Source of the DNA: Apus apus
Lineage: Eukaryota; Chordata; Aves; Apodiformes; Apodidae
Direction of reading: 5' to 3'
Assembly (NCBI RefSeq): GCF_020740795.1
Contig: NC_067301.1
Coordinates: 2,046,001-2,110,000, forward strand
DNA length: 64,000 nucleotides
Shown: positions 1 to 21,147 of the stretch, in pieces
How the letters are laid out: each line of letters opens with the position of its first letter
Position numbering within the stretch: the first letter of the stretch is position 1
The notes under the pieces: model-generated
What the model was told of the DNA's origin: nothing
Seen by the model: the letters and a program-made list of their open reading frames with translations, nothing else
The model's database searches: none
Made by a program: the position numbers and the translations under genes

Positions 1-3000
1 GTTACAGGTGGTTTAGCTTTTGTAACTAGTATTTTGTATTTGCCTGCTATCTTGAAAATGGAAATTTGTTACTTCTTTAGCCAGCTTAATGTAACTGCTG
101 CATAATGAACATTAACACTTATTGACCTGATACTCACTTGTTCTGTGTGTGCTTCATACTAATGCATGGAAAAATGTCTGTTGAGCACGATGGCTGCTTC
201 AGCTGGAAACTTGGCAGCTCTTCAACGTGAGGAGCAGCCAGTTCCTCCCACAGAAATGGTCCAGCCTGCTAGCCTTCAGCTACAGAAGTGTTTTCAGTGA
301 GCGTTTGAAGGAGCTGCACAATTTAGCCTTGTCCCTATGAGCATAATCTGTCTTGCAAACCAGTCAGTAAGGTATTGCTTGCTTTGCAAAGATTATGTGC
401 TTGGAAATTACAGACGCAGCAGAGGATTCCCAGAAAGGAGACATCAAATACATGAGAAGGGCTTGTATCCTTTCACTGGAACGTATTTAGATTTATGAAT
501 TTGTAATTATTATTTTATACTTCTGTAGGCTGTCCTTCAAGCTGTTCTTGTAGGAGGTGGCAGCAAAGACTGGGCATTCCAGAATAGAGATCTGTACTTA
601 ACAAGAAAAGTCTGAACTAGAATTAACTCTTGGAGGAATGTGCAGATATCAAAACATCCTTCAAGTTTCCAGGTGTCCAATAGAACTGTTTATGTTGACA
701 CTGAGGACCAAGCCATCAAACTGAGGATAGGTTGGGGTTTTTTTTATACCTTATAGTCTTAAAGCACAGCTTTAGGTTTCAGACTTCTAATTGCTGTTGC
801 CTGGTGGCATAATTGGAACTTGATGTTGTTAGCAGTGATGTGGAAAGGTCGGGTAGTCTCTTGGGCATAAAGATACTGTTCTGTGATAATCATCAGCTAT
901 GTAGACTGTAAGAAATAATTTTTTAAAACTAACTTGCAATGTCTGGTTTCACAAATGTTATCTCGACCACGTAGTTGATACATTACAGTGGAGATAACTG
1001 TTGGGTACCTGAACAGAAGCACCTGCATTCTGAATTCCTAACTGCCTGTCCAACACATAGCCATCCCTGCAGGGTGTAGGATGCATCCTGTTCAGAGGGG
1101 TGCATGTTGATAAGGAAGAGATACCAGAGCAGCAAAGGAACTTAATTTGAAATTGTTCTTTTACCTTAATAGTAATATTGATGTCTGCCAGTAATTTTTT
1201 GGTTTGGGTTTTTCCGATGAAATAATCTCTGGTTCAGTGCCTTGGAAGAAACAACCTATGTGCCACTCTTACTGGTAGATCTGTTATACAAAAAAATGCT
1301 TGGATTAAAGTTGTGTAATGGTCATGGAAATGAGCTTTTACGAGTGGTGGTTGAGTCCTGTTTTAAACTGCATTGATAAATCCACTCAGAATTCATGTGT
1401 GTACGGAGAGTGCACATGTTGGTAGGATCTCCCTCCGAGCCTTCTTCAGGTTGAACACGTGTCTCAGCCTCTTCTCAAACGAGATGTTTCAGTCCCTTAA
1501 TCATCTTGAAGGCCCTTCACTGGACTCTCCAGTAGCTCCACATCTCTCGTGTACTGGGGAGTCTGGATCTGGACATGATATTCCCTCACCAGTGCTGAGT
1601 AGAGTGGAAGGACCACTTCCTTGGGCTGCTGGCAGCGCTCTTCTCAGAGCAGCACTGCATGCTGTTGGCAGTCTTTGTCACAAGGGAACGTTGAGGTGGT
1701 GCCTCTCTTGGGGACTTGTTTGGGTTGGGACCCCTCCTGAAGCTGTGCTGGAGATCTCCCTGCTGAAGAGGGACTGGTGTTGCCCATCCTCTGTCCATGT
1801 CCCTACAGCTCCTCATGAAGCCTGGTCAAACCTTGTTCCAGGGGCTGAGCCAAGGCCTTGGTGGGCAGATGTCCTGTCTGATGTGCCATGCTTGACCTTG
1901 CATCAGATTATGTATGACTTGGTGGTGTGTTCTAAGAAGCTGCAGTGCTTCTGCTGCAGTTCGCATCTAGTCAATGCGTGTGTAAAGCAGTATTCAGAAG
2001 GTGTGCAAGTGGAATTGACACCCAGAATATTTGGGTTTTAAGTCTTGTTGAGTTCATAGGTCAAGAAGAAAAACACGTTAATGTAGATAATGGCTTTGGA
2101 GACAGCTACAGTGAATGTACTTAATCTTCTTAAAGTTGCTTAATTTTGTAGGGTTGTGAAGATTTACTGTGGTAGTAAAGTAAAATACTTCTAAATGCTT
2201 TCCCTACTCTTCAGAGTCCCTTTTTTTCCTACTTTCTTCCCTTTTCCCCACTTTCCCCAACCTCGTGAAAAATGTTCTAGTCTCCTCTACAGAAGAGTCT
2301 TCATGTGAAGACTTCTGTTCAGGTAGATGTTGGAGCTGAGATAGATTTTTAGGCTTGTTTGTCACCTCAGTGTAAATACTTCAGTATCTTGTAAAGGAAA
2401 AATAATATTAGGGTGATAGCAGTTAGTGAGTACCTGTAGTGGGTAACTCTTACCCAGAAGGGATGACGCTTTTACCTATTCAGTTGTGTTTTAGTCCAAA
2501 GTGCTGTGCATCTTTACTTGGATCAGATGGCTGTGGGAACATGGGGACACTGGGTACAACAACCATGTGTAGGGCTGGGTGACCTACAGGTGATTCGGTA
2601 TAATGGTTTAAATTCTTGAACCGTGCTTAAGGTTCCCTGTGGTACTTTTTGTTCTCTCCTGCTTTAGAAACCCCAGGTCTAAATGTTGAGAACATCAAGC
2701 TCTCAGCAAAGCATGGTTATAAGGGCTGATAAAGGCAGAGTGTGGATGAAGCTGGTTACAAGAACACTTTTGCTGAGCCCATTCTGTGGTGCAGTGACTG
2801 AGTTGCCCTGTAATTTTCATTTTGCTTTTACCAGGCTACATTTTAGCTAAAAATGGAAGCTCGTGGCAATGCAGATATTTTTTTTCCTAAGTAGCTTGTC
2901 TACTTTTGTTCTCAACTGAGCTCTGTCTTCAATGTAGAACTGAAAATATCTCAGTTGCCAGGATTGCATTCTGCAGGCATCGCAGGATGCTCTCAGCATA

Positions 3001-4621
3001 CCTAACTGAAAACTTAACCTAGTTTAAAGAATAAACTAAACTTTGTGGAAAAGTTTGCTGTTGTGCTTCCTTACTCTTCTTGCAGGCTGGTTAAAGTAGC
3101 TTTTTTGTTTTGTTTTTGTTTTTCTTTTTTGCAGAAGGCATATGAAATCTGCAACACCTCTCCTGCATTAATGAGGGTGCAGCACAGGACAATAATGGTG
3201 TGTGTTTTGGCCTTTGCTATTGTGTATTCTGTGTGCTGTTAGTCTTCCAGCATATAATTTTACTTGTTTACATTTCAGGTAATTCTTTCAGAATTTCATT
3301 AGATTTCATTCTCTCTGCAGTGTGGGCAGATTTTTGTGTCAAGACTTCTGAAAGCTGAATATAGTTGATCTTTTTTCAGAACTTAAAATGGTCATGTCAT
3401 GTGTTTGTGTCTTTTTTGGGGATGGAGTTTGGCCTCTTAAGTGTGAGTTAGTGTTCTATGTCTAAAAGTGTGTTGTTCTGGCAGTAACAAACAAAACTGC
3501 TTACACTGTGATGGTTTCATAATCACAGTATTAAACTGTTCATCTATAAATGAGCTTGGATGAGGATGACCCATATCCTAAGTAGCTTAACCTCCATACC
3601 AGACACAGAAGTGGTTTGTAAATGTTTCAGCTAATAATGAACTGTAAAATCAGAGACACATTATGTGTCATCATTTCAGTTTAAAGCATATGAAGTTGTA
3701 AACTGGCTTTCTGATTTAAGGTTATTTTGCTTCAGTACATTCTTGCTTTGTGCTTAGAATAACCTTCCACTGTCCTGATACAGTGACTGTCAGGATGTGC
3801 ACTCAGGTGTCCACGGCCTTTGTCTTGCTGTCTGGTAGGGACAGATCGCAGGTGTTTTGAATATTCACGTGGTTGTCAGTGGCTCAGATCTTGGGGAGAA
3901 CTATAGTTACTACTTTGTGCTGCCAGAGGAAAAAATAATGGTTCAGAAATTTCTTACAATAATTTTTTTCACTTTGCTACAAAGCCAATTTGTATGTTAA
4001 ATCACTAGTCTTCCAGACTGTGTGTGAGTTACTTAGTGTGTCCATTTTTCCTTTTTTACCTTTTAATACATGTAATGATTAGAAGTCATAACTCTTCCAG
4101 AAGTGTTGTGCTCTCACTTGAGCTTGTTAGTAGGAGGTTTATGTAACTTCTTTTGATAAATTAGATACCTTGATACTTAACAGTGCTTAGAAAGCAAGTG
4201 TACCTCTGGAACAGTATTGAGCAGAAATAGTTTCAGTGCCTCGAAAATGCAGGTGGGGGCACTTAGTAGTGCAGGGGAAATTACAGTCTTGTATGAGTGA
4301 GACGATCTGTTACAATCCCAAACTCTCTAATGGTGTGAACTTCTGTATGACTAGAGGAGAAAAATTAATGATTTGAGGATTGCAAGAGTTTTCTTGGAAA
4401 AAGAAAAGCTTCTTGACATGAGCAAGTCTTTTGGTTATGTTAGTATTATTAAAGCAATGCCGCTTTCCTTCATGAAGACAAGCCAGCTGTTAAAGTTAGC
4501 TAACAAAAAATAGTCTGTGCTTTGACAGTATTTTAGTTCTTGCTAGATTTGTTAAGAAAATGGTGTTATTCCTTTAGAATGCTACTAATTCTGGGGTGTT
4601 TTTGTTGTTTTTTTCTTCCAG
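1..4621 (+). other. GNB1: GNB1 upstream intron (no recognised gene)
   Basis: AT-rich sequence with no CpG island and no coding exon I can support. It is read as intron because the GNB1 start codon and a likely noncoding exon lie downstream and no promoter-like sequence is seen. It holds the CR1-like fragment near 1.4-1.85 kb. The ORF open from 1373 to 2041 is explained by that repeat. Confidence 0.6.
1421..1850 (-). mobile_element. CR1 LINE fragment, antisense, decayed
   Basis: Read on the minus strand, this stretch follows the 3' part of the avian CR1 reverse transcriptase region as I know it. Landmarks on the plus strand are GAGCCTTCTTCAGGTTGAACA, then the complement of CR1's GATGATCA...GGAGCACCTC area, then CACCAGTGCTGAGTAGAGTGGA and CAAGGGAACGTTGAGG. 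Many substitutions and small gaps show an old insertion. Both ends are approximate because there is no poly-repeat tail or target duplication visible. The consensus comparison is from memory. Confidence 0.75.
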
Positions 4622-4673
4622 AATTTACATGTTTGACAGCAGAAGTTGGCTTTCTACTGTACTGAGAGAAAAT
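4622..4673 (+). other. GNB1: Probable GNB1 noncoding exon 2 (5' UTR)
   Basis: A 52-nt segment lies between a very strong acceptor (a T-rich tract from 4598 ending TTCTTCCAG at 4621) and a consensus donor GTAAGTA at 4674. GNB1 is known to carry noncoding 5' exons before its start-codon exon, and nine coding exons downstream would then be exons 3-11. It contains an ATG at 4629 that opens a short upstream ORF. No transcript evidence is available here, so the exon rests on splice signals and position. Confidence 0.6.
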
Positions 4674-7600
4674 GTAAGTAGAGAAACTAGGTAATTTCTT
4701 TGTTCTAGTGCTTGAGAAACTCGTGCTATTTTTTAAAAGTGCCTAACTTCAGGTTTTTAGCTGTTCACCTGTGCAAGCCTTAACTATCTGCTTTCTACTT
4801 TAGCATGTGTATTCTTGTGTCAACAGGAAGGATTTTTAAATGGCCAGGAAAGCTGTTAAATAATAGATGTTAGTGCTTCCTTCTTTCTGAAATGGAGCTG
4901 GCAAAGCAGAGGGAGACCATAGATAAAACTGTTTCATCTCAGTGGGGCAGGGAACTGTAATAAATAAAATGATGAGAAGAGTTATTCTTTCATGAATGAA
5001 AAATTACTTATCCACCATGTTTGACAAAAGAAGGCCAAATTTCTTCTGAGCAAAGTGGCTCATGTCAGACTGTTCTTTTCAGAGTGTCTGTATTATTTGA
5101 ACAGAGCCTAAAATTTTCAGAGTTTATGTTCAGTGTAGTCATAATTAGTACTAATATCCTTGGAACAGAGAAACCTTCATTACCTTACAGATATAACTTC
5201 AAATGTTCCTCCCTCTTGTGAAGCCCCTTAGTCTCTGAGGAATGTCATTAGTTAGCTGTATGTTGTATACAAGTATTTCCTCAGTTAAATATTTTCAGTT
5301 ACTAGATATTTATCTATTTTTCAAAAAGCAAGTGTCAAGCTAGCCCTGTTTTTCTCTAAACCTGTCCTCTGAGGTGTTCTCTTGTTCAGTTACCATGGTC
5401 AATCCTAGACACCTCCAGTGATATTTCTTGGAGGAGTAAAAACTAAACACTGCTCCCACTGTAGAAAAACCATTACTTCTACTCTGCCATTAGGATATTT
5501 TCAGTGTTTTTGTCCAGTATTTTAACCAGTGCTGAGTATTATGCAAATCTTTTTTATCTGGTTTCAGTGCATGTTCTGCAGGGGTTTTTTTCCCTTTAAA
5601 TAAAATTTGTATCACAGAAGCCTGTGTGATACATCTCTTATGTTGTGTTCCTGTATCCATTTTCTGTGATTTCTAACTTCTAAAATTATCTATACTTTTT
5701 TTTGTGATCACTGTATCTGGAGATGTGTGTACTTCAGAATTAGAAGGCACCCCTAATTTTTTTGGTCTACTCTTCTAGATCACGTAAATGGGAGAGGGAA
5801 CACCTTAAATTTGTTCCACAAGCAATTCTGATCTTACTGTGTTTTCCATTAAATAAAAGTCTAGTAGTCATCAACATATACTTCTGATTAAATAGCAAAA
5901 AAACCCTCGGATTTGAAAGCCAATATGATGTCAAAACATGGGAACTAACAGTGGATTGTGTATAATTCCTTTGTCATTGTGAACCATGTACAAGCTGCTG
6001 TGCATGTTGTTAATAGGATTTATGGTATCTAATAGATTAGCACAGCTTCATTTAATCAGATGACCTGCTAGGAGGCTGTCTGGTAGGCATAACATGAACT
6101 GATTATTAAGACTATAAGGTTTTGGCTCTGTTTTTGCAAATGATGTGGTTTGCTTTTCCCTTGCTGTTCCATGTGCACTGGAGGGAATTAGCAGGAAAGG
6201 TGTTGAGGGAGCAAATGTCAGACAGCCTGTTCTTTTGGGAAAGAGGTGATTTGGCAAACCTCATGACATGACTGTATTTGGGTAGCACTCTAGCAATACA
6301 CGTTTCAACCCTCTGTGTTAACAGACTTTTCATCAACACTGGCTGTGTGGGATTACTTTCCTTCTTGGTAGCATTAATGTGGAGCAAAAATACCTTGTAG
6401 CAAACAAAGTTTGGCCATCAAGGGATGGAAATTCTAAATATTCAACTTAATGACAGCTGTGATTTCAAATCTGTGTTCTGTAGAGATGCACAGGACAAGC
6501 TACTTTGTAAAGGATGGAAGACCCCATCCTTCTGAATTCTTTTTTGTAGGAATGGTGTGAGAAAATGAAACAACAAAGTGCTGTTAATAGGTAGTTTTAG
6601 AGAGGAAACATTTAACCCAAGACTGTGTTTAGGTGAGTTGCATTCAACTCTTCCCACTTCTCTGATGATTCAGACAAACTTCAGTCTCCATACAAATGTG
6701 ATGGTACTAATGATACTGGTTTCAGTAACTGGGCTTAATTGGATTAACAGCTTGAGCTCTGGGAAGGACATTTAAGTCGTGACAATTAAACAAGTGAATT
6801 TGAGTTTTTCTTTTGCCTTTTGAATTGTTCTGTCACTGTTTTCTGAGTAGTGAGCTTTACCTTTATGTTAGAATGATTTCTAAGTGTATCTCCATTTGCA
6901 GGAAGTGTGTGGAAATTTTCTAGATTTCTTAAGTCTTTCTACTCAGTTCAGAGTTGTTCAACATACAATTGACTGCCTGGACATACATAGCTTCCCTCTT
7001 ACATAGGAATGTAGCTTAGAGGAGAATAAACCCTGAAGTTGTTACTTTGAAATGAGTGACATGATTAATCCTTTTGACATCGTTGAATTGTGAAGTTTTA
7101 TCATATATGGAAAGTAAAAAATTAGGGGAAGTCAATGCTTCAATTTTTCTGTGTGGGAGCCCAGAGGAACAAAGTGACACTTTGGTGGGTAACTTGTAAG
7201 AAGAGATTAGAGACTTGGGTCACTTGGAGTAGTGAAGAATAGTAAACTGCCTTGCAAGTATGCTTATTGTTGTCCCTAGCAAGAAGAGAATTATCTACAG
7301 GGTATTCTTGTCAACAAGATTAGAGGGAATTAGGCTTAGAGCAGAGACACTTAAGCACTTCAGCCTGTGGAAAGGTCTTGAGTGAGTTCAGCAAAGTGAA
7401 TGTGTTATTCTCGAGCAGTCTGCCTTCAAGAGCACAGGAACATATCCAGGAGAAAGTGAGGTAAGCATGAGTGTCTCTGCTACCAATTTTTTCACAGCTG
7501 TGGTGATAAATTGGAAAAAAGGAACCTGAGGAGTGACTTTTTCATAAGGTTTGCTTGATTTAGAAATTTAGTAACTTCTTTCAAAACTCCAGTAGCAGAA

Positions 7601-10600
7601 GCATCATCCATATCAAACTTAGTTTCCTCTAGAAACCTTCTTTTAAAATGGGGTTAAGTACCTTTAAAACATGTTGAGAAACAAATTCATTATTCCATCA
7701 TATTCAGTTGTGCTGGTTTGAGCATAGCTCAAATACAGAACAGTCTCTACTTGTTAACTTCTGTGTCTGTAATAAAAATAAGTATATATGAGGTTCCCCA
7801 GGTATAAAGTGAGAATAGATAAAATTGTTTCCCCATACATTTCCTGACCCTACCTCTTGTTGCTCCTCTTTTAGAGTGTTGTTTTTTTTTTTTAAATGCT
7901 AGCTATTAATAAGCTCTTCTGACTTACAGTGCAGCTGGAAAGTACACAAGAGGATGGGACTCTTCCCCCCCCCCCCCCCCCCCCCCATGAATCTTCTATT
8001 TCTGCCATAATTTGAATTGCCGAAGACTTAGTGTAAAAGAAACAGACAAATAGCCAAGTTGGTTGGCTGGTTGTCCCACGAGTTTTGCAGTCTGCTTCAG
8101 AGAATTCCTATATTTTAATGCCTTTGGCTTCAGGAGGTTTTTTGTTTCCTGAGAGTTAGTTAGTTCAGTCATGTTGGCAGGAGTTAGAGCTTCCTGTTGA
8201 TGTTGAAATGATGACGACTACAAAGGGAATGTGGAAATCTGGTTCAAACAGAAATGCTGGTCAGAGTTTGGAGTTGCTTGGAATACATAGATGGGACTAA
8301 CATGTAACTCTAAAAGTGCATCTGTCTTCAAGATATTAACTTACCATATGGATATATTACAGATGGGAGAGACATCAAGGGTTGGAATACAATCAGCTAC
8401 TAATTGTCATGCAGTGCATGCTGAAACATGAGTCTTGCCTAGCAAGTGACTGAAGGTCCACATCCATGGAAGCTGCTTTGGTACCAGTAGTTGTGACGTT
8501 CTTGTAACTCCTTACTGCCTGTGATAATGGAGACAGTGTCTTTCATGGAGGTGTAAAGGTTTCTGTAGTGTAGGTAAAGCGTTTTGAAGTTGTTCATTAA
8601 GAGGAAGCTTTCTTTAAAACATCATTGAATTATTTTTTGAGGTGGACTTCACAAATAAAGCATTTTAAGAGCTTAGCTGCACAGTAGATAAGGCAGGTTA
8701 GGTATATGCATGTCTGTGTGATAAAGTGCAGTAATGAAATGACAGGCTTGGATTATGTTAGTGTGTTTAGTTAATTCTTGCAGACTGTGAAGGAGTTTGG
8801 GTTGTTCTGCCCCTGCATAATGTGGGGCTTGGGAGACAATGGAGGCAAGTGCTGAGGCAGAGAACTGTCTTGAATTTGGGGTAGGTTTTTCTATAACAAA
8901 AGTATACCTGTAGTTACTGTGCTAATGTGAAAGCATAATGGGGGCTTTATTGGGGTGAAGACAGACGTGAATCTGTACATTATAGCTGAGCTATGATATC
9001 CCATCAACCAGGGAAGGTGGTTTATGTTCCTGCAGCTTCGTTGAGGCTGTGTCAGTGTTTCTGCAGGAGACACTCGACACCATTGGGCTGCTGCTCTGAC
9101 ATTGTCATTTGCAGCAGTGCCCTTCAGTCCAGGCTGTATCGAGCAATAAGACACAAGCATGAAATAAGCTCTGGATATGCAAATAATCCAGGATGAAACT
9201 GCAGGGCTCAGTTTCCATAAAGTGAACTTTCTCAATATTACTTTTTTCCCAGGATTAGTCTTCATTTCCTTAGGCCTCTTCCTGTTCCATATGAAGTAGT
9301 TTTGCTTCATTTAAATGCAAGAGAATTCTATTGCACAGTGCACAAATTCTGGCAGAAATAAGCTGTATATTATTTTAAGCTGTATATTACAGGAAAACGT
9401 ATCTACTTTGACTGTCATTAGATTATTCATCCTATTATATTTTAAAATAAAGCTCTGTGTAAGTCTTCAGTGCAGTTACCTGTGACTGCAGCAACCTTGA
9501 GCAGAAGTCTTAAGTTTTGGATTATAACTTCTTTCTCTAAAATAGGAATGATACTATCTCTAAATTCTTTGCCCTCTGCTTGGATAGGTTGGTATTTGCT
9601 TAGTGGGAAATGGGCTTATATATTAACTTAGAGAATGGCAGAAATAGGAGTGGATATCAAAAAGGTGAAAGGTCTGAAATTTTGCAGCTTATTCTTGAGA
9701 ACAGTCTTTGAAGTTTTGTAATTCCTTTATGACTAGAGTAGTGTTATTTCACAGTGTGTGTGAACTGCTGGAGCTGTAAACAGTGGTGACTGCATGCTAA
9801 AAACTAGGGGGACCCAACCATGATGTTATGTCTTAAATGTAGAAAGAACAAAACCTCTGGAGAAATAAAAGAGCATTCCAAAGAAAAGAAGATGGTTATA
9901 TGATCATAAAACACCCTTGATGGGTTTTGTCTTAACTGGATTTTGGACCAAGTTGTACAAGCAGTCTTAAAGGGGCTTAAAGATGACGTTGGCACCAGAA
10001 GAGAGAAAGAAGAGATCTAGTTTCACAGTAAAGTGAAAGGGCTTTGACGTCTGGTGAATGGAGGTTTTGAGATAGAAGCTACCTAAAACTCCTTCTCTAA
10101 AATACTTTGTTTCAGAGAAGAGTATTAATTTGTTAATGATTATATGACAAAGTCTGACATTTGTTCCTTGAGGTCCTCAGTTTGGAATACCAGATACTAT
10201 GAAGGGAGCTCTGAGAGAAGTCTGGTTACTTGGGATAGCAATAGGGAATGTTAAAAGTCTTAAAAACTCTTGAAACTTCTCTCAGTAGTGGGGGTTGTTC
10301 TGCTGCTTTAACTTGACTTCACAATATGTTCTGTTACTGTGGCCAGATAAAAATATGCAAGTTATCCCCAACTTTCTCCTTGTGAAGGGCTTTAGGAAAA
10401 AAAAAACACAACACACCAAAGCCCACATGCTTGCAAAGATAAATAAGCTGATTAAATCTTAACAGAATAATATGTAAAGCTGCTAGCAAAGCGTTTGCTT
10501 TATTTAATAGTAGAGGGTGGATTCTGGCTAATAAAATGTTCTAAAAACACTGTAACACTACCAGTGTTTATAAATAAACTCTGGGTTTTCTCTGTAGCAT

Positions 10601-11643
10601 TTGAAAATTGAGCCCATTATCTTGTTCTGCAGTAAAACACGTTTCTTCAGCATCTTGGTATCAAGCTGCATAGATTTTAAAGTTTATGAGCAGCTGAGTT
10701 TGAGGTAGGGAATGCCAGTGAAAATGCTAACTGTCTTTCTAGAACAGTGACTTTTAAAGATAAGTTGTATGCCTAATGGAAAATATCTACATGCTTGTAT
10801 TGGAAAACAGTCCAATAGTTGAGCTTAATCATTGATAGTTGTGATCTATTGAGCCTCTGTCTTGTTGGCTGCAGAGTACAGCAGACAGGGGTGTATGTCA
10901 GTGATTTGGTGCTTACTGATGCTCAGAAAATAGTCTTAGAGGGGGAAAATATCTGTTGGCAGTCGTTTATCAACCTGCTCCCCTCAACCTAACAGGAAAA
11001 AAATACTAGTTTGATTCTGACAACATGTTAATGTTAGAATCCATTCTGGAAATCTTAGGGAGATATTTCAGCAATTAACAAAATCCTGAGCAATGGTTGT
11101 GAGTGATCTCCTTTTATCCAGCTATCAGATCAGCATTTCTCATAACTGCTGTGTTACAGATAACGTTCATAATAGGTCTTTTTACAGCATTTTGCAAGTG
11201 CTTGTGTCAGTCTGCAAATACTTAAGGTGTAATTCTTTGGTAGAAGGGATCCTTATTCTTAAGACCTACAGAGAAATTGTGACTTTTATGTCTAATGTTA
11301 CCGTTATCTGCTGGCTCAGTCTTGGGAAATTTGAGTCTATACAAAACTGAATCAGGAAAACACTGATGAAAAAAAATGCAAAAAAGAAGCCTGGAGGAAA
11401 GGAGCAGGTCAAAATTAGATATTATTTACTGTGGCTGAAAAAAAGCTAAGCATATTTGTGTGTGCTAACATCTTATTCTGAAAAGAATTGGGATTCATAT
11501 TTTCACTGTATTACGGTGCTTATAAACCAATCTGCTTTTTTTTTTTTCCTTCAAGTGCTGTTTGAGATGGTTGAAAAGATTTGTCTACTCTGGTAATTTC
11601 CAACTATGACTTCTACTAATTCTCATTATTATCTGTCTTTCAG
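4674..11643 (+). other. GNB1: GNB1 intron before the start-codon exon
   Basis: Seven kilobases of AT-rich intron. It contains the pure C run at 7965-7986 and otherwise no repeat or exon I can name. An ORF of 139 codons on the minus strand at 8891-9310 has no recognisable domain and no supporting signals. Confidence 0.6.
7965..7986 (+). repeat. Poly(C) homopolymer, 22 C
   Basis: An uninterrupted run of 22 cytosines inside the GNB1 intron. The complement is a 22-G run able in principle to form a G-quadruplex in the DNA template strand. The true length is uncertain, because homopolymers of this size are commonly mis-sized in assemblies. Confidence 0.9.
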
Positions 11644-11694
11644 ATTTCTGGCTGTTTCAGAGGTGGCAGTGAAGCACACCTTTAGCACAGGAAA

Positions 11695-20758
<9,064 letters not shown>

Positions 20759-20763
20759 AGTAG

Positions 20764-21147
20764 GTAGGTGTCCAATTAATAAAGGCTCTCCACGTTAGGT
20801 GTTCAGAATGCTTTTCTGCAGGTCCAAACAGTACTGTGTTACTGATGCTGCACGCGTGGGGTTCAGGTTAGGAAAGTCACTGAGCCGGGAAAAAAACCCA
20901 GTTTTTTTAGAAGGCTGTTTGTTTAACGTGTGCAGTGGCACTTTTGTGATGAACTGGTTTTGGTGTATTTTATTTTCTGGGTAGGGAGGAATGTGTGGTC
21001 TTTGGAATCTGGGTTGGTATATAAATGGTGTTCCTGAAAATGGTGAGATAATGACTAATTACTGCAGGGGGGGGAGCGAGAGCAAAGCTTGAAACTTCAT
21101 CAGAGTTTATCCAAGTGCAGCTCCTAACAAATCTTTTTGTGTGCCAG
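20764..21147 (+). other. GNB1: Probable GNB1 3' UTR intron
   Basis: The stop codon (20756-20758) is followed by a consensus donor at 20764 (TAG|GTAGGT) and, 384 bases later, by an acceptor TGTGTGCCAG ending at 21147. An alternative donor GTGTCC is four bases further on. With this intron the gene has a last exon made only of 3' UTR. The junction is five bases after the stop, too close to trigger nonsense-mediated decay. Confidence 0.55.

Larger units (their letters stand above)
4629..11685 (+). other. GNB1: Upstream ORF across the GNB1 5' UTR junction (28 codons)
   Basis: If 4622-4673 is joined to 11644, the ATG at 4629 reads 15 codons to the exon end (MFDSRSWLSTVLREN), then 13 codons of the next exon to a TAG at 11683-11685. 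That stop lies nine bases before the GNB1 start codon at 11695. If the inner acceptor at 11660 is used instead, the same frame stops at TGA 11670-11672. Either way the ORF ends before the main start and does not overlap it. The ATG context is weak to moderate (C at -1, T at +4). Confidence 0.45.

Noticed and set aside
9177-9184. Octamer ATGCAAAT, also at 5541-5548 and 33349-33356
   Set aside because: Three copies in 64 kb of AT-rich DNA is about what chance gives; no clustering with other sites.
8891-9310. 139-codon minus-strand ORF in the GNB1 intron
   Set aside because: No recognised domain, no splice or poly(A) signals that fit, and an opposing ORF overlaps it; read as chance.
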